DNA of 6,274 nt from Marinosulfonomonas sp. (GTDB lineage Bacteria > Pseudomonadota > Alphaproteobacteria > Rhodobacterales > Rhodobacteraceae), in contig JAHRVD010000259.1 of NCBI GenBank assembly GCA_019090845.1, positions 1 to 6,274 on the forward strand. Reading direction: 5' to 3'. Below are positions 1-5,799 of this stretch, piece by piece. Position numbers and translations under genes: made by a program. How positions within the stretch are numbered: position 1 is the stretch's first letter; each line of letters begins with the position of its first letter. A model generated the notes under the pieces. The model saw nothing but the letters and a program-made list of their open reading frames with translations, was not told the origin of the DNA and did not search any database.

Positions 1-214
1 CGGCAACCTGTTCCCAGATACCGATAGCCCCCAAAAGCCGCTGTGACGCTACCGCCAATGCATAGCTGCGCCCGTCAAATTCGTCGTCGACGACCAGCTG
101 ATCTTCCAAAGGATCGATCAGTGCGACCGAAAACTCGCTTTGGGCCAGCGCTAACGCCAGCGCCGAGCCGTTCAAGCCGCCGCCTGCAACAATGATATCA
201 AATTCCAGTGCCAT
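1..214 (-). CDS. UbiH/UbiF/COQ6-family FAD-dependent hydroxylase, N-terminal part (C-terminus outside window)
   Basis: Read on the minus strand from the ATG at 214, 71 codons are visible before the left edge, with no stop. The protein opens with a beta strand (FDIIVAGGG, residues 5-13) and a dinucleotide-binding GxGxxG (G11, G13, G16) followed by a small-residue helix (ALALALAQ, 18-25). An acidic residue ends the second strand (D34), where FAD ribose is usually held. The stretch FDGRSYALAVASQRLL (46-61) is the FAD-contacting segment typical of ubiquinone-biosynthesis monooxygenases. Members hydroxylate the polyprenylated aromatic ring of ubiquinone precursors, usually at the inner membrane, and are about 390-410 residues long. 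Which ring position this one acts on cannot be judged from the N-terminus. The start is supported by the usual distance to the glycine motif; there is no Shine-Dalgarno sequence before it. It is transcribed away from the other four genes. Confidence 0.88.
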   Translation of the reverse strand, partial: MALEFDIIVAGGGLNGSALALALAQSEFSVALIDPLEDQLVVDDEFDGRSYALAVASQRLLGAIGIWEQVA

Positions 215-294
215 AATTCGAATATGGGCAGCGTGGCGGGATTGTCCATGCGTTGTGCTGCCGCTACCGTTTGTTTTGGATAGTGGAGGCGCAG
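215..294. promoter_or_regulatory. Divergent intergenic region with candidate overlapping promoters
   Basis: These 80 bp separate the hydroxylase and amidase start codons and must hold the promoters for both unless longer transcripts enter. On the minus strand, TGGACA (248 to 243, five of six matches to the -35 consensus) lies 16 bp before CATATT (226 to 221, four of six matches to the -10 consensus). On the plus strand, TTGTCC (242-247) lies 17 bp before TACCGT (265-270), a weaker match. The two -35 candidates overlap almost completely. The motifs were found by eye and the plus-strand one in particular could be chance. Confidence 0.35.
285..289 (+). promoter_or_regulatory. Ribosome binding site GGAGG of the amidase gene
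   Basis: GGAGG sits 5 nt before the ATG at 295. It decides the start: the in-frame ATG at 253 would put this site inside the coding region and has no comparable purine-rich sequence before it. Confidence 0.75.
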
Positions 295-1626
295 ATGACG
301 CAGAAATGGTTGCACATGACGGCCGCAGAATTGGGTCGGGGGATTGGCGCGCAGGATATTGACCCTGTCGCGCTTGCGCAGACCTTTCTTGATGCGATTG
401 ATGAACATCCCCTATCGAGCCGGATTTATGCACGTCTGACACCGGAACGGGCATTGGCCGAGGCTGGGGCAGCAGCATTGCGTGCCAGAGCTGGCAACCG
501 GCTGTCACCGTTGGATGGCGTTCCGATCTCGTGGAAGGATCTTTTTGATACGGCAGGAACGGCAACAGAGGCCGGCTCGGCTCTGCTGGCAGGGCGTGTT
601 CCGGCGCGTGATGCGGACGTGTTGGAAACGGCGACAAGTCTGGGGCTGGTTTGCCTTGGCAAGACACATATGTCGGAACTCGCATTCTCGGGCCTTGGCT
701 ATAATCCGATCACACAGACACCGCCCAGTGTGAATGATCCGGATGCGGTCGCTGGTGGGTCATCTTCGGGTGCTGCGACATCGGTTGCCTTTGGTTTGGC
801 CGCGGCTGCGGTTGGCACTGATACCGGCGGCTCTGTGCGTATCCCGGCGGTGTGGAATGATCTGGTCGGATTGAAAACCACATCCGGGCAACTGCCCCTG
901 CGCGGCGTCGTGCCTTTGGCAGGTCGTTTTGACACAATCGGCCCGCTTTGTCGCAGTGTCGAGGACGCGAGCCTGATGTATGGGGCGCTCGGTGGTTATC
1001 CCCCTGTCGATTTGCGAGGCGCGACACTTTCGAAAAAGCGGTTTTTGCTATTGGAAACCGTCGCCCTTGATGACATTCGTGCAGAGCCGCTGGCCGGTTT
1101 CAATAGCGCCGTTCAGCGCCTGCAGGCGGCGGGCGCCACGATTATTCGCGCTGAAATACCTTGCGTTGCCAAGGCGCTGGCTCTGTCGCCGATTTTGTTC
1201 GCGCCCGAGGCATATGGCACATGGAAAAACCAGATTGAGGCCGCCCCAGACAAGATGTTTGCCGAAATACTCGAGCGTTTCAGAGGTGGCGGAGATATCT
1301 TGGCTGCCGATTTTGTGGCTTCCTGGCAGGAACTTATGGTGTTGCGGGAACAGTGGAACCGGGCCGTCGCAGCCTTTGATGCGGTGATATTGCCGACAGC
1401 GCCGATATTGCCGCCCAATCTGGAAAAACTGGCGACGGATCATGAATATTATGTTGGTGAAAACCTGCTGGCATTGCGCAACACCCGGATCGGAAATCTG
1501 TTTGGATTAGCCGGTCTGACGATCCCAACGGGCCTGCCATCAACCGGCATAATGTTCCTGACCCCACCCAACAGCGAGCGCCGTCTGTTGCGACTGGGCG
1601 TGGCCGTTGAAAGGGCACTGGCCTAA
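295..1626 (+). CDS. Amidase-signature (AS) family hydrolase
   Basis: The 443-residue protein belongs to the amidase signature family, which hydrolyses carboxamides through a Ser-cisSer-Lys triad. The triad is visible: Lys81 in SWKDLFDTAGT, the cis-serine Ser156 in GGSSSG (154-159), and the nucleophile Ser180 in GTDTGGSVRIP, 24 residues after Ser156 as in characterised family members. The following VGLKTTSGQLPLRGVVPL (191-208) and FDTIGPLCRSVEDAS stretches are also typical. Nothing is broken, so it should be active. There is no signal peptide, so it is probably cytoplasmic. It resembles GatA, the glutaminase subunit of Glu-tRNA(Gln) amidotransferase, but is somewhat shorter and has no gatB or gatC beside it, so a stand-alone amidase is more likely. 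The substrate is unknown. The start at 295 has GGAGG 5 nt upstream; an in-frame ATG at 253 would add 14 residues (MCCRYRLFWIVEAQ) that do not look like family sequence. Confidence 0.92.
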   Translation: MTQKWLHMTAAELGRGIGAQDIDPVALAQTFLDAIDEHPLSSRIYARLTPERALAEAGAAALRARAGNRLSPLDGVPISWKDLFDTAGTATEAGSALLAGRVPARDADVLETATSLGLVCLGKTHMSELAFSGLGYNPITQTPPSVNDPDAVAGGSSSGAATSVAFGLAAAAVGTDTGGSVRIPAVWNDLVGLKTTSGQLPLRGVVPLAGRFDTIGPLCRSVEDASLMYGALGGYPPVDLRGATLSKKRFLLLETVALDDIRAEPLAGFNSAVQRLQAAGATIIRAEIPCVAKALALSPILFAPEAYGTWKNQIEAAPDKMFAEILERFRGGGDILAADFVASWQELMVLREQWNRAVAAFDAVILPTAPILPPNLEKLATDHEYYVGENLLALRNTRIGNLFGLAGLTIPTGLPSTGIMFLTPPNSERRLLRLGVAVERALA

Positions 1627-1641
1627 AAGCAACAATTTATC

Positions 1642-1673
1642 GGGTTAAATGCGGAACTTAGCCCTGTTTGTCT
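1642..1673 (+). terminator. Candidate Rho-independent terminator after the amidase
   Basis: GGGTTAA (1642-1648) can pair with TTAGCCC (1658-1664) across a 9-nt loop. The 7-bp stem includes one G-T wobble and is followed by the T-rich TGTTTGTCT (1665-1673). It begins 15 bp after the amidase stop codon, a sensible place for a terminator. The stem is only moderately stable and the T tract is interrupted, so it may be weak or accidental. Confidence 0.38.
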
Positions 1674-1697
1674 GGACCGCCGTGACGTCTGTAGCTA
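1668..1697 (+). promoter_or_regulatory. Weak candidate promoter for the aminotransferase-ftsK unit
   Basis: TTGTCT (1668-1673) and TAGCTA (1692-1697) are 18 bp apart and fall about 45 bp before the preferred aminotransferase start. Both hexamers are imperfect and the first overlaps the tail of the candidate terminator. If that terminator works, some promoter is needed in this 117-bp gap, and this is the best pair found by eye. Confidence 0.2.
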
Positions 1698-1734
1698 TCC
1701 TTAATCTGAACGGGACGAAATGATCCCGACAATT

Positions 1735-1738
1735 GAGG
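1735..1738 (+). promoter_or_regulatory. Ribosome binding site GAGG of the aminotransferase gene
   Basis: GAGG lies 5 nt before the ATG at 1744. The block GAGGCACAGATG (1735-1746) matches the amidase initiation block GAGGCGCAGATG (286-297) in 11 of 12 bases. It favours the ATG at 1744 over the in-frame ATG at 1720, whose upstream GGGAC is a poorer site. Confidence 0.6.
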
Positions 1739-1743
1739 CACAG

Positions 1744-2934
1744 ATGGCGTTTCCCGAGCGGTTTTCGAACCTGCCAGAATACGTATTTCCGCGTTTGCGC
1801 GCGCTGCTCGACCCGCATCCGCCGGGTGGCGATGTTGTGCACATGAGCATTGGCGAGCCAAAACACCCGTTCCCCGGCTGGGTTTCGGATGTGATTGCCG
1901 AGAACGCTGCCGAGTTTGGCCGCTATCCGCCAAATGACGGATCACCAGAACTAAGAGCGGCCATTTCGGATTGGATTTCCAAGCGATTTAATGTTTCGCT
2001 GGATGCGGATACTCAGGTCGTTTCGCTCAACGGAACCCGCGAAGGCCTGTTTAATGCCTGTATCGCGCTTTGCCCCGAGAAGACAAAGCAGGGCAAACGG
2101 CCCGTCGTTCTGGTGCCCAATCCATTTTATCAGGTCTATGCGATTGCAGCAGCAACTGTTGGTGCCGAAATCGTTTACGTCCCCGCCACCGAAAGTTCCG
2201 GGTTTTTACCGGATTTTCATTCGGTTCCCGCCGACGTCCTTGATCGGGCTGAAATTGCATATCTTTGTTCGCCGTCAAACCCACAGGGCGCGGTCGCGGA
2301 CCGGGAATATCTGGCAGGTTTTATCAAACTGGCAGAAAAGCATGATTTCAGGATTTTTTCTGACGAATGTTATTCGGAAATCTATCGCGATACACCGCCG
2401 CCAAGCGCATTGCAGATCGCAGTTGACCTTGGCGCAGATCTGGAGCGGATTCTGATTTTTCACTCGCTATCCAAACGGTCAAGCCTGCCTGGGCTACGTT
2501 CGGGGTTTGTGGCGGGTGGTGCCGGTAATATTGGTGAAATCAAAAAACTTCGTGCCTATTCCGGGGCTCCGATTCCATTGCCGCTTCAGCGGGCGTCTGA
2601 AAAATTATGGGCTGACGAAACACATGTGGTGATCAATCGCGCGCTTTACGTCGAAAAATTCGACATGGCAGATCAGGTTTTTGCAGGCCAGCAGGGTGTG
2701 TCCACGCCACAAGCGGGCCTTTTCCTTTGGTTGCCGGTTGATGACAGCGAGGCAGCCACACTGAAACTTTGGAAAGAAACCGGAATTCGCGTTTTGCCGG
2801 GTGAATATCTTGGCCGCGAAACTAACGGACAAAATCCGGGCAGTAATTACATAAGGGTCGCCATGGTGGCCCCAAAAGACGACGTGCAGCGCGATCTGAT
2901 CAAGCTGCGCGATTGTCTATACTCACTAGGATAA
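1744..2934 (+). CDS. Class I/II PLP-dependent aminotransferase, DapC-type (probable N-succinyldiaminopimelate aminotransferase)
   Basis: This is a 396-residue fold-type I aminotransferase with all key PLP-site residues: Asn179 in [10 protein letters not shown], Asp207 in [10 protein letters not shown] (pyridine nitrogen), the Schiff-base Lys244 in [16 protein letters not shown], Arg252 (phosphate), and Arg371 in NYIRVAM (substrate carboxylate). The phrases SIGEPKHP (35-42), NGTREGLF (96-103), PNPFYQVY (125-132), GFLPDF (153-158) and [10 protein letters not shown] (350-359) closely resemble, from memory, the DapC family, which moves an amino group from glutamate onto N-succinyl-2-amino-6-ketopimelate in the diaminopimelate/lysine pathway. 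That specificity is inferred; in some bacteria ArgD-like enzymes do this job and another keto-acid substrate is possible. No other dap gene lies in the window. The protein should be cytoplasmic and dimeric, as in the family. The start at 1744 ([11 protein letters not shown]) is preferred for its GAGG site; 1720 would add eight residues. ftsK begins 5 bp after its stop. Confidence 0.9.
   Translation: MAFPERFSNLPEYVFPRLRALLDPHPPGGDVVHMSIGEPKHPFPGWVSDVIAENAAEFGRYPPNDGSPELRAAISDWISKRFNVSLDADTQVVSLNGTREGLFNACIALCPEKTKQGKRPVVLVPNPFYQVYAIAAATVGAEIVYVPATESSGFLPDFHSVPADVLDRAEIAYLCSPSNPQGAVADREYLAGFIKLAEKHDFRIFSDECYSEIYRDTPPPSALQIAVDLGADLERILIFHSLSKRSSLPGLRSGFVAGGAGNIGEIKKLRAYSGAPIPLPLQRASEKLWADETHVVINRALYVEKFDMADQVFAGQQGVSTPQAGLFLWLPVDDSEAATLKLWKETGIRVLPGEYLGRETNGQNPGSNYIRVAMVAPKDDVQRDLIKLRDCLYSLG
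2928..2931 (+). promoter_or_regulatory. Ribosome binding site AGGA of ftsK, inside the end of the aminotransferase gene
   Basis: AGGA is 8 nt before the ATG at 2940 and lies within the last sense codons (CTA GGA) of the aminotransferase, just before its TAA at 2932-2934. Ribosomes finishing the upstream gene would stop on top of this site, an arrangement that favours coupled translation. Confidence 0.65.
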
Positions 2935-2939
2935 CAAAA

Positions 2940-5741
2940 ATGGCATCTTATCAGGCACGACGGCGCGACCCCCTTTTGGATAGCAATACGCAGGCCATCA
3001 TCGAGCGGCGGGGCAAGGAACTTTTTGGGTTTGGCCTGATGACGGTCGGATTTTTGGTTGCTCTGACGCTCTGGTCATATTCTGCGGATGATCCCAGTTG
3101 GTTGTCGGTGACGGACGGTCCGGTTCGAAATCTGCTTGGTCGTTTTGGTGCCTCTGTAGCGTCGCCTTTGGTCGTTATTGCGGGCGCTGGCGCATGGGGC
3201 ATTGCGATTGCACTTCTGGCTTGGGGTGTGCGGTTTCTTCTGCACATCGGGGCGGAACGTGCGCTTGCGCGTGCAATTTTCGCGCCAATCGCTATCGCAT
3301 TAGGTGCGGTTTATATGTCGACCCATGTTCCCGGCGTTGCGTGGAAACATTCGTTCGGCTTGGGTGGTTTGTTCGGTGACACGGTCCTGGGCGCGGTTTT
3401 GGGCGTGGTGCCGGTTAACGCGACGCTTGGCTTGAAGGTTATGGCGTTTTTTATGGCGATTGCCGCACTTGCGATGGCGGCGTTTGCATTGGGCTTTACC
3501 CGGCCGGAATTGCGCAGCATCGGAAAGTTTTTACTGGTTGGGATCATTATGATCTACGCCACTGCGCTAACTTTCGTTGTCAGATTTTCCTATTGGGCCG
3601 TGGCGACGTTTTTGGCGGTGCGTGGTTGGAATGCCAACAGGCGAGAGCAACGAAAAACCGCCGCAGCCGTTGCCGCAGCCAATGTGGCCGAGCAGCCGGT
3701 TGTTCATCGCTCCGATTTGATGGGGGAACCAACACGGACACCAACACCGGCACAGGAAGATCGGCCAATTTCAGAGCCGCTGAAGGCCGGGCTATTTGCA
3801 AAAATGCCGTCACTTCTGAAACGGACGCCGGTACCAGAAACGCAAGCCGAACCCACTTTGTATACGGCCGAAGATTTTGGTGACCCGCAAATCAAGGCAA
3901 GAATTGCAGAGGTCATCAGAAACCGTGTCAGCAGCCGGTCTGTTCTGTCAGACACTGCAAAACGCAACGAGCCACCCATAAGTGGGCGCCACCCACGTGG
4001 CCCGCAGCCGATGATTGTTCAAAGTGCAGTTCCAAATTCCACAAATGGCGAAGTGACAGATGATTTTGGATTGGATGGCGCGCCGGAACCGGCCATCTTT
4101 GAGGCTTCGACGCCGCCCCAGCACGACGCGAAAAGGGTTGTGCAGCACGCCGCCCGAAAATCTGTTCGTCCGTCCCAGCAAGCCAAAGCTGAAGCGCAGC
4201 CAACCCTGCAGTTTGAAGAAAACACGGTGAAATTTGAAACGCCGCCGCTCAGCTTGTTGACCAACCCGGTGGCCGACGATCGTCACCATTTGTCAGATGA
4301 AGCGCTGGAAGAAAATGCGCGAATGCTGGAATCGGTGCTCGATGACTATGGTGTGAAGGGCGAGATTGTATCGGTGCGCCCCGGCCCGGTTGTAACGATG
4401 TATGAACTTGAACCCGCGCCCGGTTTGAAGGCTGGTCGCGTGATTGGACTGTCAGACGACATCGCGCGCTCTATGTCAGCATTATCTGCGCGTGTTTCCA
4501 CAGTGCCTGGCCGTTCGATCATTGGGATCGAGCTGCCCAACGTGCGTCGTGAAAAAGTTGTCTTGCGCGAAATTCTGGCGGCGCGCGATTTTGGCGACAG
4601 CAACATGCGCCTGCCGCTGGCGCTTGGTAAGGACATTGGTGGTGATCCGATTGTTGTGAACTTGGCTAAAATGCCCCATTTGCTGATCGCCGGGACGACC
4701 GGCTCGGGTAAATCGGTTGCGATCAATACGATGATCCTGTCGCTGCTCTATAAGTTAACACCCAATGAGTGCCGGTTGATAATGATCGACCCGAAAATGC
4801 TGGAACTTAGCGTTTATGACGGCATTCCGCACCTGTTGTCGCCTGTTGTCACGGACCCCAAAAAAGCGGTGGTTGCGTTGAAGTGGGTCGTTGGCGAGAT
4901 GGAAGAGCGCTATCGCAAGATGTCCAAATTGGGTGTCCGCAATATAGACGGTTACAATGGCCGCGTGCGCGACGCGCTTTCACGCGACGAAATGTTCAAG
5001 CGAACGGTTCAGACCGGCTTTGACGAAGAATCCGGTGAACCGGTTTTTGAGACGGATGAATTCAAGCCTGAAACGCTGCCCTATATTGTGGTCGTAGTGG
5101 ATGAAATGGCCGACCTGATGATGGTGGCTGGCAAAGAGATCGAGGCTTGTATTCAGCGTCTGGCTCAGATGGCACGGGCGTCCGGCATTCACCTGATCAT
5201 GGCGACGCAGCGCCCATCAGTTGATGTGATTACCGGTACGATCAAGGCAAACTTTCCAACCCGAATTTCGTTTCAGGTCACATCAAAAATTGACAGCCGC
5301 ACGATCCTTGGCGATCAGGGAGCCGAGCAATTGCTGGGCATGGGCGATATGTTGTTTATGGCGGGTGGTGCAAAGATCACCCGTATCCACGGTCCTTTTG
5401 TCAGCGACGAAGAGGTCGAGGATATCGTGAACCACCTAAAAGCCTATGGGCCGCCGGAATATATCGGCGGCGTTCAGGAAGGCCCGCCAGAAGGTGCTGA
5501 CAGCAACATAGACCTGGTGCTGGGATTGGGCGGAAATACAAACGGCGAGGACGCTTTGTACGATCAGGCAGTCGCAATTGTCGCCAGAGACCGAAAATGT
5601 TCCACATCTTATATCCAGAGAAAATTGGCTATTGGGTATAACAAGGCCGCCAGACTTGTGGAACAAATGGAAGATCAGGGGCTGGTCAGTCAGGCAAACC
5701 ATGTCGGAAAGCGCGAGATCCTTATACCGGAACAACAGTAA
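2940..5741 (+). CDS. ftsK: DNA translocase FtsK
   Basis: This 933-residue protein has the full FtsK layout. The N-terminal membrane domain has hydrophobic segments near 27-47, 75-100, 113-130 and 165-187, with further hydrophobic stretches at about 140-158 and 196-228. A low-complexity Pro/Ala/Gln linker follows (about 230-435). The alpha domain starts near PPLSLLTNP (435-443). The beta RecA-like motor has Walker A GTTGSGKS (585-592, Lys591) and Walker B IVVVVDE (716-722, Asp721, Glu722). [17 protein letters not shown] (755-771) and [14 protein letters not shown] [10 protein letters not shown] (781-790) are near-invariant in the family. The C-terminal winged-helix gamma domain (about 870-930) keeps Asn901, Arg905 and Glu908 in [13 protein letters not shown], matching the residues that read KOPS in E. 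coli FtsK (from memory). FtsK sits at the septum, pumps DNA towards dif and activates XerCD. The start at 2940 has AGGA 8 nt upstream; the frame could open at a TTG at 2913 inside the previous gene, but that is less likely. Confidence 0.97.
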   Translation: MASYQARRRDPLLDSNTQAIIERRGKELFGFGLMTVGFLVALTLWSYSADDPSWLSVTDGPVRNLLGRFGASVASPLVVIAGAGAWGIAIALLAWGVRFLLHIGAERALARAIFAPIAIALGAVYMSTHVPGVAWKHSFGLGGLFGDTVLGAVLGVVPVNATLGLKVMAFFMAIAALAMAAFALGFTRPELRSIGKFLLVGIIMIYATALTFVVRFSYWAVATFLAVRGWNANRREQRKTAAAVAAANVAEQPVVHRSDLMGEPTRTPTPAQEDRPISEPLKAGLFAKMPSLLKRTPVPETQAEPTLYTAEDFGDPQIKARIAEVIRNRVSSRSVLSDTAKRNEPPISGRHPRGPQPMIVQSAVPNSTNGEVTDDFGLDGAPEPAIFEASTPPQHDAKRVVQHAARKSVRPSQQAKAEAQPTLQFEENTVKFETPPLSLLTNPVADDRHHLSDEALEENARMLESVLDDYGVKGEIVSVRPGPVVTMYELEPAPGLKAGRVIGLSDDIARSMSALSARVSTVPGRSIIGIELPNVRREKVVLREILAARDFGDSNMRLPLALGKDIGGDPIVVNLAKMPHLLIAGTTGSGKSVAINTMILSLLYKLTPNECRLIMIDPKMLELSVYDGIPHLLSPVVTDPKKAVVALKWVVGEMEERYRKMSKLGVRNIDGYNGRVRDALSRDEMFKRTVQTGFDEESGEPVFETDEFKPETLPYIVVVVDEMADLMMVAGKEIEACIQRLAQMARASGIHLIMATQRPSVDVITGTIKANFPTRISFQVTSKIDSRTILGDQGAEQLLGMGDMLFMAGGAKITRIHGPFVSDEEVEDIVNHLKAYGPPEYIGGVQEGPPEGADSNIDLVLGLGGNTNGEDALYDQAVAIVARDRKCSTSYIQRKLAIGYNKAARLVEQMEDQGLVSQANHVGKREILIPEQQ

Positions 5742-5742
5742 C

Positions 5743-5759
5743 AGGCGGTTCTCCGCTTT
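5743..5759 (+). terminator. Weak hairpin after ftsK, doubtful terminator
   Basis: GCGG (5745-5748) pairs with CCGC (5753-5756) across a TTCT loop, extendable by a G-T and an A-T pair, and is followed by only three Ts (two of them in the extended stem). It starts two bases after the ftsK stop. The stem is short and the T tract poor, so partial attenuation before lolA is possible but full termination is unlikely. Confidence 0.18.
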
Positions 5760-5792
5760 GTGAGGTGCAGGGACGCCCCGGGCGCACTAGAT

Positions 5793-5796
5793 AGGA
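5793..5796 (+). promoter_or_regulatory. Closely spaced ribosome binding site AGGA of lolA
   Basis: AGGA ends only 3 nt before the ATG at 5800, shorter than the usual 5-9 nt. Its last A is also the first base of an out-of-frame ATG at 5796. No better purine-rich site is seen within 15 nt of the start. Confidence 0.4.
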
Positions 5797-5799
5797 TGT

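Noticed and set aside
172..408. Minus-strand open frame of 78 codons over the divergent region
   Set aside because: It overlaps the hydroxylase start in another frame and the amidase N-terminus, has no ribosome binding site, and its translation resembles no family.
980..1387. Plus-strand open frame of 135 codons inside the amidase
   Set aside because: It is a shifted frame of an intact gene; the product is rich in Arg, Cys and Trp, as expected from out-of-frame reading.
1048..1443. Minus-strand open frame of 131 codons opposite the amidase
   Set aside because: It is antisense to a conserved gene with no start signal and a composition typical of a shadow frame.
1991..2455. Plus-strand open frame of 154 codons inside the aminotransferase
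   Set aside because: It lies wholly within the conserved core of the aminotransferase, whose PLP residues are all in the other frame.
2913..2939. TTG start giving FtsK nine more residues
   Set aside because: It would overlap the end of the aminotransferase, uses a rare start codon, and the ATG at 2940 has AGGA at a good distance.
3948..4289. Minus-strand open frame of 113 codons opposite the FtsK linker
   Set aside because: Biased linker codons leave stop-free antisense frames by chance; no recognisable domain or ribosome binding site.
5774..5784. GC-rich mini hairpin CGCC-CCG-GGCG before lolA
   Set aside because: A 4-bp stem with a 3-nt loop and no T tract is too small to support a terminator or operator.
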